Positions 13,406-27,309 of a stretch of 64,000 nucleotides of DNA are shown here, piece by piece. This DNA comes from Hyperoodon ampullatus. Lineage: Eukaryota; Chordata; Mammalia; Artiodactyla; Ziphiidae. The DNA lies in NCBI GenBank assembly GCA_949752795.1, contig CATKHW010000421.1, positions 496,001 through 560,000 of the forward strand, in the 5' to 3' direction. How positions within the stretch are numbered: the stretch's first letter is position 1; every line of letters starts with the position of its first letter. The notes under the pieces are model-generated. The model was not told where the DNA came from, ran no database searches, and saw only the letters and a program-made list of their open reading frames with translations. The translations under genes were made by a program, and so were the position numbers.

Positions 13406-15144
13406 CTTGGCCAAAAAGGGCGTATGCGTTTTCTCCTGAATATATTCAGGAGAAAACGCATACGCCCTTTTTGGCCAAGCAAGCAAGCGGGCAATGCAAA
13501 TCTGCACTACAAAGAAGTATCACTTCCCACCGGTCAAAAGGGACATCCACAAAATGTGTAAAAATCAGAAAGGCAAGACAGGCCCTGGAGAACAGGGAGC
13601 CTTGTTATGCTGATGGGCGGGATGTAAATTGCCAACTGCCTCTCTGGAGGAGTGCATTGTGTTCCCTAAAACAAGTAAACAACAGAGCTACAGAGCCAAG
13701 GGAACTTCCAGTCTAGGGAATATACCTTGGGAAAACTGAAAATCAATAAGACAGAGAGACCCCAAAATTTAGGGCTGCACTGCTTACAAGGACCTCAACT
13801 TGGATACACATTAAGTATCCCAGGAAATATAAAAATGGTTCAAAAAATTGTGGTACTTACATACGATGGAATATCCCTCAACCATGAAATCAATGTCATA
13901 AGACCAGTAGCAGCAAAATGGGTGGATTCAGGTACGATGATTCTAAGTGAAATAAGTCACACAGAAAAAGAAACTTATCATAAGATATCACTTATGAAGA
14001 TCCTATAAACATGGCGACACTTGAACTGAGATAGGAGAGAGAACAGTGTCTCATATTTAGAAAACACTCTTATGCCTGCTTAAGGGGGAAGGAAAGGTGG
14101 GGTGATGCATAAAACCGGAGTTTGATATAAGCACAGGTACCGTTCCAAAAACCAACTATGGAATAGACAAGACCTACACCTTCCTCAGTGAAAGGGACTT
14201 AAAACACCATATTTCCCGCAGAGGAATATATCTGACTAGTAAGAATATTAAAACCTATGTATTGATATTTCTCCATAAGGGAAACAAGTGTGTCTAGACT
14301 GGCATAAACATGGCAGCGAGAATCAGCTCAAACGCACTATAAAAAGGAATTTCAAAAACAAAACAAAAAAACTGGGAAATTCTTTACAATTCCTTCAGGG
14401 TATCTGATGAAACCTGGAATGACCCTATCTACAACGACAGCTGGATGTGGCATAAGGCTGGACACTTGGGACTGAGAGAATTGGTGAGATTGGGTGAGCA
14501 AATGCAGACCCTTCAAATCACAAATGCCTGGCACCCGTTCCATGGGCCCCAACTCTCCAGGTTGAAGGGAATATTACTCCAGCTATAACATGTACGGGAA
14601 ACCTAGAGAACGGACACACTGTGAATACGAAAGGTTTCTAAAACTCAACGAATAGTCCCTCTGCTGGTGCTCCGGTTTGACTTTCCATCTGCTTTACTAT
14701 CAACCTCCCAACTCGGAGAGACCGCCCCTTTAACCTCCTGCTTCACACACGTTGCCAAATTGGCAGAGGATGAAAGTGAAGAGGGAGAACCAATGAGAGA
14801 GTAGCTGTTAGGCATTTGGACGGGCACATATCACTGTAATTTCCCGGCAGGAAGAAGAATTAACCAAAGTCTGAGCCACCCACCGGGAACCAGTATAGGT
14901 CCTGAACCAAAATTTTGGACTTGCAGTCAGCTCACCAAAAACGAGTTGAAAAATGGAGCTCAGGGGCACAGCAATTCACAAACTGGCCGAGTAATAAAGG
15001 ACAACTATCGTCCAAAAATCTATTGAGGGAAGGCAACGAGGCGGACTTGAAAGCGAGGCAGAATAGCAGGAAACAGATTTCAAGAGGTACGTTGGAATCG
15101 CCTTTAAAGCACAGGTAGAAGGGCACAACTTCGACAATGATGCC
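13406..15144 (+). repeat. Satellite unit 8 (1,739 bp)
   Basis: The palindrome (13406-13479) is perfect and the L1 part is about 13492-14371. It is the second unit of the duplicated pair, with partner at 16882. Private changes include aaaaatcagaaa near 13562 and aaccggag near 14114. Confidence 0.93.
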
Positions 15145-16881
15145 CTTGGCCAAAAAGGGCGTATGCGTTTTCTCCTGAATATATTCAGGAGAAAACGCAT
15201 ACGCCCTTTTTGGCCAAGCAAGCAAGCGGGCAATGCAAATCTGCACTACAAAGAAGTATCACTTCCCACAGGTCAAAAGGGACATCCACAAAATGTGTAA
15301 AAACCAGAAAGGCAAGACAGGCCCTGGAGAACTGGGAGCCTTGTTATGCTGATGGGCGGGATGTAAATTGCCAACTGCCTCTCTGGAGGAATGCATTGTG
15401 TTCCCTAAAAGAAGTAAAGAACAGAGCTACAGAGCCAAGGCCACTTCCAGTCTAGGGAATATACCTTGGGAAATCTGAAAATCAATAATACAGAGCCACC
15501 CCAAAATAAGGGCTGCACTGCTTACAAAGACCTCAACTTGGATACACCTTAAGTATCCCAAGAAATATAAAAATGGTTCAAAAAATTGTGGTACTTACGT
15601 ACGATGGAATATCCCTCAGCCATGAAATCAATGTCATAAGACCATTAGCAGCAAAATGGGTGGATTCAGGTACGATGATTCTAAGTGAAATAAGTCACAC
15701 AGAAAAAGAAACTTATCATAAGATATCACTTATGAAGATCCTATAAACATGGCTACACTTGAACTGAGTTAGGAAAGAGAACAGTGTCTCATATTTAGAA
15801 AACACTCTTATCCCTGGTTAAGGGGGAAGGAGAGGTGGGGTGATGCATAAAACCAGAGTTTGATATAAGCACAGGTACCGTTCCAAAAACCAACTATGGA
15901 ATAGACAAGACCTACACCTTCCTCAGTGAAAGGGACTCAAAATCCCAATTTCCCGCAGAGGAATATATCTGACTAGTAAGAATCTTAAAACCTATGTATT
16001 GATATGTCTGTGTAAGGGAAACAAGTGTGTCTAGACAGGCATAAACATGGCAGCGAGAATCAGCTCAAACCCACTCTAAAAAGGAATTTCAAAAACAAAA
16101 CAAAAAAACTGGGAAATTCTTTACAATTCCTTCAGGGTCTCTGATGAAACCTGGAATGACCCTATCTACAACGACAGCTGGATGTGGCATAAGGAGGGAC
16201 ACTTGGGACAGAGACGATTGGTGAGATTGGGTGAGCAAATGCAGACCCTTTAAATCACAAATGCCTGGCACCCATTCCATGGGCCCCAACTCTCCTGGTT
16301 GAAGGGAATATTACTACAGCTATAACATGTACGGGAAAACTAGAGAACGGACACACTGTGAATACGAAAGGTTTCTAAAACTCAACGAATAGTCCCTCTC
16401 CTGGTGCTCCGGTTTAACTTTTCATCTGCTTTACTATCAACCTCCCATCTTGGAGAGACAGCCCCTTTGTCCTCCTGGTTCACACAGGTTGCCAATTTGG
16501 CAGAGGATGAAAGGGAAGAGGGAGAACCAATGAGAGAGTAGCTGTTAGGCATTTGGACGGGCACATATCACTGTAATTTCCCGGCAGGAAGAAGAATTAA
16601 ACAAAGTCTCAGACACCCACCGGGAACCAGTATAGGTCCTGAACCAAAATTTTGGACTTGCTGTCAGCTCACCAAAATCGAGTTGAAAAATGGAGCTCAG
16701 GGGCACAGCAATTCACAAACTGGCCGAGTAATAAAAGACAACTATCGTCCAAAAATCTGTTGAGCGAAGGCAACGAGGCGGACTTGAAAGCAAGGCATAA
16801 TAGCAAGAAACAGATTTCAAGAGGTACGTTGGAATCGCCTTTAAAGCACAGGAAGTGGGGCACAACTTCGACAATGATGCA
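15145..16881 (+). repeat. Satellite unit 9 (1,737 bp), at the dimer junction
   Basis: The palindrome (15145-15218) is perfect and the L1 part is about 15231-16108. The join between the two copies of the 3,476-bp duplication lies within 15149-15270. The array phase marker is altered here to cattagcagc at 15643. The seven-unit block begins in its non-L1 part at about 16483. Confidence 0.93.
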
Positions 16882-18620
16882 CTTGGCCAAAAAGGGCGTA
16901 TGCGTTTTCTCCTGAATATATTCAGGAGAAAACGCATACGCCCTTTTTGGCCAAGCAAGCAAGCGGGCAATGCAAATCTGCACTACAAAGAAGTATCACT
17001 TCCCACCGGTCAAAAGGGACATCCACAAAATGTGTAAAAACCAGAAAGGCAAGACAGGCCCTGGAGAACAGGGAGCCTTGTTATGCTGATGGGCGGGATG
17101 TAAATTGCCAACTGCCTCTCTGGAGGAGTGCATTGTGTTCCCTAAAACAAGTAAACAACAGAGCTACAGAGCCAAGGGAACTTCCAGTCTAGGGAATATA
17201 CCTTGGGAAAACTGAAAATCAATAAGACAGAGAGACCCCAAAATTTAGGGCTGCACTGCTTACAAGGACCTCAACTTGGATACACATTAAGTATCCCAGG
17301 AAATATAAAAATGGTTCAAAAAATTGTGGTACTTACATACGATGGAATATCCCTCAACCATGAAATCAATGTCATAAGACCAGTAGCAGCAAAATGGGTG
17401 GATTCAGGTACGATGATTCTAAGTGAAATAAGTCACACAGAAAAAGAAACTTATCATAAGATATCACTTATGAAGATCCTATAAACATGGCGACACTTGA
17501 ACTGAGATAGGAAAGAGAACAGTGTCTCATATTTAGAAAACACTCTTATGCCTGCTTAAGGGGGAAGGAAAGGTGGGGTGATGCATAAAACCAGAGTTTG
17601 ATATAAGCACAGGTACCGTTCCAAAAACCAACTATGGAATAGACAAGACCTACACCTTCCTCAGTGAAAGGGACTTAAAACACCATATTTCCCGCAGAGG
17701 AATATATCTGACTAGTAAGAATATTAAAACCTATGTATTGATATTTCTCCATAAGGGAAACAAGTGTGTCTAGACTGGCATAAACATGGCAGCGAGAATC
17801 AGCTCAAACGCACTATAAAAAGGAATTTCAAAAACAAAACAAAAAAACTGGGAAATTCTTTACAATTCCTTCAGGGTATCTGATGAAACCTGGAATGACC
17901 CTATCTACAACGACAGCTGGATGTGGCATAAGGCTGGACACTTGGGACTGAGAGAATTGGTGAGATTGGGTGAGCAAATGCAGACCCTTCAAATCACAAA
18001 TGCCTGGCACCCGTTCCATGGGCCCCAACTCTCCAGGTTGAAGGGAATATTACTCCAGCTATAACATGTACGGGAAACCTAGAGAACGGACACACTGTGA
18101 ATACGAAAGGTTTCTAAAACTCAACGAATAGTCCCTCTGCTGGTGCTCCGGTTTGACTTTCCATCTGCTTTACTATCAACCTCCCAACTCGGAGAGACCG
18201 CCCCTTTAACCTCCTGCTTCACACACGTTGCCAAATTGGCAGAGGATGAAAGTGAAGAGGGAGAACCAATGAGAGAGTAGCTGTTAGGCATTTGGACGGG
18301 CACATATCACTGTAATTTCCCGGCAGGAAGAAGAATTAACCAAAGTCTGAGCCACCCACCGGGAACCAGTATAGGTCCTGAACCAAAATTTTGGACTTGC
18401 AGTCAGCTCACCAAAAACGAGTTGAAAAATGGAGCTCAGGGGCACAGCAATTCACAAACTGGCCGAGTAATAAAGGACAACTATCGTCCAAAAATCTATT
18501 GAGGGAAGGCAACGAGGCGGACTTGAAAGCGAGGCAGAATAGCAGGAAACAGATTTCAAGAGGTACGTTGGAATCGCCTTTAAAGCACAGGTAGAAGGGC
18601 ACAACTTCGACAATGATGCC
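16882..18620 (+). repeat. Satellite unit 10 (1,739 bp)
   Basis: The palindrome (16882-16955) is perfect and the L1 part is about 16968-17847. It is near-identical to the unit at 29049 (12,167 bp later) and very close to the one at 13406. Confidence 0.93.
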
Positions 18621-20355
18621 CTTGGCCAAAAAGGGCGTATGCGTTTTCTCCTGAATATATTCAGGAGAAAACGCATACGCCCTTTTTGGCCAAGCAAGCA
18701 AGCGGGCAATGCAAATCTGCACTACAAAGAAGTATCACTTCCCACCGGTCAAAAGGGACATCCACAAAATGTGTAAATACCAGAAAGGCAAGGCAGGCCC
18801 TGGAGAACAGGGAGCCTTGTTATGCTGATGGGCGGGATGTAAATTGCCAACTGCCTCTCTGGAGGAGTGCATTGTGTTCCCTAAAACAAGTAAAGAACAG
18901 AGCTACAGAGCCAAGGGCACTTCCAGTCTAGGGAATATACCTTGGGAAAACTGAAAATCAATAATACAGAGCCACCCCAAAATTAGGGCTGCACTGCTTA
19001 CAAAGACCTCAACTTGGATACACCTTAAGTATCCCAGGAAATATAAAAATGGTTCAAAAAATTGTGGTACTTACGTACGATGGAATATCCCTCAGCCATG
19101 AAATCAATGCCATAAGACCAGTAGCAGCAAAATGGGTGGATTCAGGTACGATGATTCTAAGTGAAATAAGTCACACAGAAAAAGAAAATATCATAAGATA
19201 TCACTTATGAAGATCCTGTAAACATGGCTACAATTGAACTGAGTTAGGAAATAGAACAGTGTCTCTCATTTAGAAAACACTCTTATGCCTGCTTATGGGG
19301 GAAGGAGAGGTGGGGTGATGCATACAACCAGAGTTTGATATAAGCACACGTACCGTTCCAAAAACCAACTATGGAATAGACAAGACCTACACCTTCCTCA
19401 GTGAAAGGGACTCAAAACACCATATTTCCCGCAGAGGAATATATCTGACTAGTAAGAATCTTAAAACCTATGTATTGATATGTCTCCGTAAGGGAATCAA
19501 GTGTGTCTAGACTGGCATAAACATGGCAGCGAGAATCAGCTCAAACCCAGTATAAAAAGGAATTTGAAAAACAAAACCAAAAAACTGGGAAATTCTTTAC
19601 AATTCCTTCAGGGTCTCTGATGAAACTGGAATGACCCTATCTACAATGACAGCTGGATGTGGCATAAGGCTGGACACTTGGGACTGAGACGATTGGTGAG
19701 ATTGGGTGAGCAAATGCAGACCCTTTAAAGCACAAATGCTTGGCACCCATTCCATGAGTCCCAACTCTCCAGGTTGAAGGGAATATTACTACAGCTATAA
19801 CATGTACGGGAAACCTAGAGAACGGACACACTGTGAATACGAAAGGTTTCTAAAACTCAACGAATAGTCCCTGTCCTGGTGCTCCGGTTTGACTTTCCAT
19901 CTGCTTTACTATCAACCTCCCAACTTGGAGAGACAGCCCCTTTAACCTCCTGGTTCACACAGGATGCCAATTTGGCAGAGGATGAAAGGGAAGAGGGAGA
20001 ACCAATGAGAGAATAGCTGTTAGGCATTTGGACGGGCATATATCACTCTAACTTCCCGGCAGGAAGAAGAATTAACCAAAGTCTCAGCCCCCCACCGGAA
20101 ACCAGCATAGGTCCTGAACCAAAATTTTGGACTTGCGGTCAGCTCACCAAAAACGAGTTGAAAAATGGAGCTCAGGGGCACAGCAATTCACAAACTGGCC
20201 GAGTAATAAAGGACAACTATCGTCAAAAATCTGTTGAGGGAAGGCAACGAGGCGGACTTGAAAGCAAGGCAGAATAGCAGGAAACAGATTTTAAGAGGTA
20301 CGTTGGAATCGCCTTTAAAGCACAGGAAGAGGGGCACAACTTCGACAATGATGCA
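18621..20355 (+). repeat. Satellite unit 11 (1,735 bp)
   Basis: The palindrome (18621-18694) is perfect. The L1 part is about 18707-19584, with the same short losses as the unit at 2981. One of the two shortest units; its copy-2 partner is at 30788. Confidence 0.93.
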
Positions 20356-22093
20356 CTTGGCCAAAAAGGTCGTATGTGTTTTCTCCTGAATATATTCAGG
20401 AGAAAATGCATACGCACATTTTGGCCAAGCAAGCAGGCGGGCAATGCAAATCTGCACTACAAAGAAGTATCACTTCCCACCAGTCAAAAGGGACATCCAC
20501 AAAATATGTAAAAACCAGAAAGGCAAGACAGGCCCTGGAGAACAGGGAGCCTTGTTATGCTGATGGGCGGGATGTAAATTGCCAACTGCCTAACTGGAGG
20601 AGTACATTGTGTTCCCTAAAACAAGTAAACAACAGAGCTACAGAGCCAAGGGCACTTCCAGTCTAGGGAATATACTTTGGGGAAACTGAAAATCAATAAA
20701 ACAGACCCACGCCAAAATTTAGGGCTGCACTGCTAACAAGGACCTCAACTTGGGTACACCTTAAATATCCCAGGAAATATAAAAATGGTTCAAAATATTG
20801 TGGTACCTACGTATGATGGAATATCCCTCAGCCATGAAATCAATGTCATAAGACCAGTAGCAGCAAAATGGGTGGATTCAGGTACGATCATTCTAAGTGA
20901 AATAAGTCACACAGAAAAAGAAACTTATCATAAGATATCACTTATGAAGATCCTGTAAACATGGCTACACTTGAACTGAGTTAGGAAAGAGAACAGTGTC
21001 TCATATTTAGAAAACACTCTTATGCCTGCTTAAGGGGGAAGGAGAGGTGGGGTGATGCATAAAACCAGAGTTTGATATAAGCACAGGTACCGTTCCAAAA
21101 ACCAACTATGGAATAGACAAGACCTACACCTTCCTCAGTGAAAGGGACTCAAAACCCCATATTTCCCGCAGAGGAATATATCTGACTAGTAAGAATCTTA
21201 AAACTTATGTATTGATATGTCTCCGTAAGGGAATCAAGTGTGTCTAGACTGGCATAAACATGGCAGCGAGAATCAGCTCAAGCCCACTATAAAAAGGAAT
21301 TTCAAAAACAAAACCAAAAAACTGGGAAATTCTTTACAATTCGTTCAGGGTCCCTGATGAAACCTGGAACGACCCTATCTACAACGACAGCTGGATGTGG
21401 CATAAGGAGGGACACTTGGGACTGAGAGGATTGGTGAGATTGGGTGAGCAAATGCAGACCCTTTAAATCACAAATGCCTGGCACCCATTCCATGGGCGCC
21501 AACTCTGCAGGTTGAAGGGAATATTACTCCAGCTATAACATGTACGGGAAACCTAGAGAACGGACACACTGTGAATACGAAAGGTCTCTAAAACTCAACG
21601 AATAGTCCCTCTCCTGGTGCTCCGGTTTGACTTTTCATCTGCTTTACTATCAACCTCCCATCTTGGAGAGACAGACCCTTTGTCCTCCTGTTTCACACAG
21701 GTTGCCAATTTGGCAGAGGATGAAAGGGAAGAGGGAGAACCAATGAGAGAGTAGCTGTTAGGCATTTGGACGGGCACATATCACTGTAATTTCCCGGCAG
21801 GAAGAAGAATTAACCAAAGTCTCAGCCACCCACCGGGACCAGTATAGGTCCTGAACCAAAATTTTGGACTTGCGGTCAGCTCACCAAAAACGAGTTGAAA
21901 AATGGAGCTCAGGGGCACAGCAATTCACAAACTGGCCGAGTAATAAAGGACAACTATCATCCAAAAATCTGTTGAGGGAAGGCAACGAGGCGGACTTCAA
22001 AGCGAGGCAGAATAGCATGAAACAGATTTCAAGAGGTACGTTGGAATCGCCTTTAAAGCACAGGAAGAGGGGCACAACTTCGACAATGATGCA
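20356..22093 (+). repeat. Satellite unit 12 (1,738 bp), degenerate palindrome
   Basis: The palindrome copy at 20356-20429 has five mismatched pairs. They include the four of the unit at 4717 plus tatgtg on the left arm. The L1 part is about 20442-21321. Its partner is at 32523. Confidence 0.93.
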
Positions 22094-23831
22094 CTTGGCC
22101 AAAAAGGGCGTATGCGTTTTCTCCTGAATATATTCAGGAGAAAACGCATACGCCCTTTTTGGCCAAGCAAGCAAGCGGGCAATGCAAATCTGCACTACAA
22201 AGAAGTATCACTTCCCACCGGTCAAAAGGGACATCCACAAAATGTGTAAAAACCAGAAAGGCAAGACAGGCCCTGGAGAACAGGGAGCCTTGTTATGCTG
22301 ATGGGCGGGATGTAAATTGCCAACTCCCTCTCTGGAGGAGTGCATTGTGTTCCCTAAAACAAGTAAACAACAGAGCTACAGAGCCAAGGGCACTTCCAGT
22401 CTAGGGAATATACCTAGGGAAAACTGAAAATCAATAAGACAGAGCCACCCCAAAATTTAGGGCTGCACTGCTTACAAGGACCTCAACTTGGGTACACCTT
22501 AAATATCCCAGGAAATATAAAAATGGTTCAAAAAATTGTGGTACTTACGTACGATGGAATATACCTCAGCCATGAAATCAATGACATAAGACCAGTAGCA
22601 GTAAAATGGGTGGATTCAGGTACGATGATTCTAAATGAAATAAGTCACACAGAAAAAGAAACTTATCATAAGATATCACTTATGAAGATCCTGTAAACAT
22701 GGCTACACTTGAACTGAGTTAGGAAAGAGAAGAGTGTCTCACATTTAGAAAACACTCTTATGCCTGCTTAAGGGGGAAGAGAGGTGGGGTGATGCATAAA
22801 ACCAGAGTTTGATATAAGCACAGGTACCGTTCCAAAAACCAACTATGGAATAGACAAGACCTACACCTTCCTCAGTGAAAGGGACTCAAAACATCATATT
22901 TCCCGCAGAGGAACATATCTGACTAGTAAGAATCTTAAAACCTATGTACTGATATGTCTCCGTAAGGGAATCAAGTTTGTCTAGACTGGCATAAACATCG
23001 CAGCGAGAATCAGCTCAAACCCACTATAAAAAGGAATTTCAAAAACAAAACAAAAAAACTGGGAAATTCTTTACAATTCCTTCAGAATCTCTGATGAAAC
23101 CTGGAATGACCCTATCTACAACGACAGCTGGATGTGGCATAAGGCTGGACACTTGGGACTGAGAGGATTGGTGAGATTGGGTGAGCAATTGCAGACCCTT
23201 TAAAGCAATAATGCATGGCACCCATTCCATGGGTCCCAACTCTCCAGGTTGAAGGGAATATTACTACAGTTATAACATGTACGGGAAACCTAGAGAACGG
23301 ACACACTGTGAATACGAAAGGTTTCTAAAACTCAACGAATAGTCCCTCTCCTGGTGCTCCGGTTTGACTTTCCACCTGCTTTACTATCAACCTCCGAACT
23401 TGGAGAGACAGCCCCTTTAACCTCCTGGTTCGCACAGGTTGCCAATTTGGCAGAGGATGAAAGGGAAGAGGGAGAACCAATGAGAGAGTAGCTGTTAGGC
23501 ATTTGGACGGGCACATATCACGGTAATTTCCCGGCAGGAAGAAGAATTAACCAAAATCTCAGCCACCCACCGGGAACCAGTATAGGTCCTGAACCAAAAT
23601 TTTGGACTTGCGGTCAGCTCACCTAAAACGAGTTGAAAAATGGAGCTCAGGGGCACAGCAATTCACAAACTGGCCGAGTAATAAAGGACAACTATCGTCC
23701 AAAAATCTGTTGAGGGAAGGCAACGAGGCAGACTTGAAAGCGAGGCAGAATAGCAGGAAACAGATTTCAAGAGGTACGTTGGAATCACCTTTAAAGCACA
23801 GGAAGAGGGGCACAACTTCGACAATGATGCA
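22094..23831 (+). repeat. Satellite unit 13 (1,738 bp)
   Basis: The palindrome (22094-22167) is perfect and the L1 part is about 22180-23058. Private changes include gggggaagagagg (a loss near 22780) and aacatcgcagcg near 22996. The partner is at 34261. Confidence 0.93.
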
Positions 23832-25570
23832 CTTGGCCAAAAAGGGCGTATGCGTTTTCTCCTGAATATATTCAGGAGAAAACGCATACGCCCTTTTTGG
23901 CCAAGCAAGCAAGCGGGCAATGCAAATCTGCACTACAAAGAAGTATCACTTCCCACCGGTCAAAAGGGACATCCACAAAATGTGTAAAAACCAGAAAGGC
24001 AAGACAGGCCCTGGAGAAGAGGGAGCCTTGTTATGCTGATGGGCGGGATGTAAATTGCCAACTGCCTCTCTGGAGGAGTGCATTGTGTTCCCTAAAACAA
24101 TTAAACAACAGAGCTACAGAGCCAAGGGCACATCCAGTCTAGGGAATATACCTTGGGAAAACTGAAAATCAAAAAGACACAGCCACCCCAAAATTTAGGG
24201 TTGCACTGCTTACAAGGACCTCAACTTGGGTACACCTTAAATATCCCAGGAAATATAAAAATGGTTCAAAAAATGGTGGTACTTATGTTCGATGGAATAT
24301 CCCTCAGCCATGAAATCAATGTCATAAGACCAGTAGCAGCAAAATGGGTGGATTCAGGTACGATGATTCTAAGTAAAATAAGTCACACAGAAAAAGAAAC
24401 TTATCATAAGATATCACTTATGAAGATCCTGTAAACATGGCTACACTTGAACTGAGTTAGGAAAGAGAACAGTGTCTCACATTTAGAAAACACTCTTATG
24501 CCTGCTTAAGGGGGAAGGAGAGGTGAGGTGATGCATAAAAACAGAGTTTGATATAAGCACAGGTACCGTTCCAAAAACCAACTATAGAATAGACAAGACC
24601 TACACCTTCCTCAGTGAAAGGGACTCAAAACACCATATCTCCCGCAGAGGAATATATCTGACTAGTAAGAATCTTAAAACCTATGTATTGATATGTCTCC
24701 GTAAGGGAATCAAGTGTGTCTAGACTGGCATAAACATATCAGCGAGAATCAGCTCGAACCCACTATAAAAAGGAATTTCAAAAATAAATCAAAACAACTG
24801 GGAAATTCTTTACAATTCCTTCAGGGTCTCTGATGAAACCTGGAATGACCCTATCTACAACGACAGCTGGATGTGGCATTAGGCTGGACACTTGGGACTG
24901 AGAGGATTGGTGAGATTGGGTGAGCAAATGCAGAGCCTTTAAAGCAATAATGCATGGCACCCATTCCATGGGTCCCAACTCTCCAGGTTGAAGGGAATAT
25001 TACTACAGCTATAACATGTACGGGAAACCTAGAGAACGGACACACTGTGAATACGAAAGGTTTCTAAAACTCAACGTATAGTCCCTCTCCTGGTGCTCAG
25101 GTTTGACTTTCCATCTGCTTTACTATCAACCTCCCAACTTGGAGAGACAGCCCCTTTAACCTCCTGGTTCGCACAGGTTGCCAATTTGGCAGAGGATGAA
25201 AGGGAAGAGGGAGAACCAATGAGAGAGTAGCTGTTAGGCATTTGGACGGGCACATATCACTGTAATTTCCCGGCAGGAAGAAGAATTAACCAAAGTCTCA
25301 GCCAACCACCGGGAACCAGTATAGGTCCTGAACCAAAATTTTGGACCTGCCGTCAGCTCACCAAAAATGAGTGGAAATATGGAGCTCAGGGGCACAGCAA
25401 TTCGCAAACTGGCCGAGTAATAAAGGACAACTATCGTCCAAAAATCTGTTGAGGGAAGGCAACGAGACGGACTTGGAAGCGAGGCAGAATAGCAGGAAAC
25501 AGATTTCAAGAGGTACGTTGGAATCGCCTTTAAAGCACAGGAAGAGAGGCACAACTTCGACAATGATGCA
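23832..25570 (+). repeat. Satellite unit 14 (1,739 bp)
   Basis: The palindrome (23832-23905) is perfect. The L1 part is about 23918-24797 and ends in an unusual tract, aaataaatcaaaacaac. The non-L1 part has gagtggaaatatgg near 25372. The partner is at 35999. Confidence 0.93.
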
Positions 25571-27309
25571 CGTGGCCATAAAGGGCGTATGCGTTTTCTC
25601 CTGAATATATTCAAGAGAAAACGCATACGCCCTTTTTGGCCAAGCAAGCAATCGCGCAATGCAAATCTGCACTACAAAGAAGTATCACTTCCCACCAGTC
25701 AAAAGGGACATCCACAAAATGTGTAAAAACCAGAAAGGCAAGACAGGCCCTGGAGAACAGGGAGCCTTGTTATGCTGATGGGCGGGATGTAAATTGCCAC
25801 CTGCCTCTCTGGAGGAGTGCATTGTGTTCCCTAAAACAAATAAACAACAGAGCTACAGAGCCAAGGGCACTTCCAGTCTAGGGAATATACCTTGGGAAAA
25901 CTGAAAATCAAAAAGACACAGACACCCCAAAATTTAGGGCTGCACTGCTTACAAGGACCTCAACTTGGGTACACCTTAAATATCCCAGGAAATATAAAAA
26001 TGGTTCAAAAAATTGTGGTACTTACGTACGATGGAATATCCCTCAGCCATGAAATCAATGTCATAAGACCAGTAGCAGCAAAATGGGTGGATTCAGGTAC
26101 GATGATTCTAAGTGAAATAAGTCACAGAGAAAAAGAAACTTATCATAAGATATCACTTATGAAGATCCTGTAAACATGGCTACACTTGAACTGAGTTAGG
26201 AAAGAGATCAGTGTCTCACATTTAGAAAGTACTCTTAAGCCTGCTTCAGCGGGAAGGAGAGGTGGGGTGATGCATAAAAACAGAGTTTGATATAAGCAAA
26301 GGGACCATTCCAAAAACCAACTATGGAATAGACAAGACCTACACCTTCCTCAGTGAAAGGGACTCAAAACCCCATATTTCCCGCAGAGGAATATATCTGA
26401 CTAGTAAGAATCTTAAAACCTATGTATTGATATGTCTCCGTAAGGGAATCAAGTGTGTCTAGACTGGCATAAACATGGCAGCGAGAATCAGCTCAAACCC
26501 ACTATAAAAAGGAATTTCAAATACAAAACAAAAAAACTGGGAAATTCTTTACAATTCCTTCAGGGTCTCTGATGAAACCTGGAATGACCCTATCTACAAC
26601 GACAGCTGGATGTGGCATAAGGCTGGAAACTTGGGACTGAGAAGATTGGTGAGATTGGGTGAACAAATGCAGACCGTTTTAAGCAATAATGCATGGCACC
26701 CATTCTATGGGTCCCAACTCTCCAGGTTGAAGGGAATATTACTACAGTTATAACATGTACGGGAAACCTAGAGATCGGACACACTGTGAATACGAAAGGT
26801 TTCTAAAACTCAACGAATAGTCCCTCTCCTGGAGCTCCGGTTTGCCTTTCCATCTGCTTTACTATCAACCTCCCAACTTGGAGAGACAGACCCTTTAACC
26901 TCCTGGTTCGCACAGGTTGCCAATTTGGCAGAGGATGAAAGGCAAGAGGGAGAACCAATGAGAGAGTACCTGATAGGCATTTGGACGGGCACATATCACT
27001 GTAATTTCCCGGCAGGAAGAAGAATTAACCAAAGTCTCAGCCACCTACCGGGAACCAGTATAGGTCCTGAACCAAAATTTTGGACCTGCGGTCAGCTCAC
27101 CAAAAACGACTGGATAAATGGAGATCAGGGGCACAGCAATTCACAAACTGGCCGAGTAATAAAGGACAACTATCGTCCAAAAATCTGTTGAGGGAAGGCA
27201 ACGAGGCAGACTTGGAAGCGAGACGGAATAGCAGGAAACAGATTTCAAGAGGTACGTTGGAATCGCCTTTAAAGCACAGGAAGAGGGGCACAACTTCGAC
27301 AATGATGCA
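25571..27309 (+). repeat. Satellite unit 15 (1,739 bp)
   Basis: The palindrome (25571-25644) has three mismatched pairs: cgtggccataaa on the left and ttcaagag on the right. The L1 part is about 25657-26536. The non-L1 part contains gagtacctgatagg in place of the usual stop-bearing gagtagctg, which opens a longer but meaningless frame. The partner is at 37738. Confidence 0.93.

Larger units (their letters stand above)
11669..15144 (+). repeat. Two-unit tandem duplication, copy 1 (3,476 bp)
   Basis: The two units at 11669 and 13406 share private variants with those at 15145 and 16882 at a spacing of 3,476 bp. Examples are the cacaggtc variant near 11790 and 15266, and a shortened aaataaggg near 12027 and 15503. 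Several substitutions separate the copies, such as cttgtcc in the left arm at 11669 against cttggcc at 15145, so this event is older than the 12,167-bp duplication. Confidence 0.8.
15145..18620 (+). repeat. Two-unit tandem duplication, copy 2 (3,476 bp)
   Basis: Left of about 15149 the sequence follows the region ending at 18620 (shared gtagaag variant near 15116 and 18592). From 15270 it follows the region beginning at 11669 (cacaggtc instead of caccggtc). The join therefore lies within 15149-15270, a window holding nearly all of the palindrome at 15145-15218. Copy 2 overlaps the start of the seven-unit block, which shows the order of events. Confidence 0.78.

Noticed and set aside
26925..27191. 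A longer plus-strand frame in the non-L1 part
   Set aside because: It exists only because gagtagctg is changed to gagtacctg in this lineage, removing a stop. Its duplicate at 39092 follows from the seven-unit copy.
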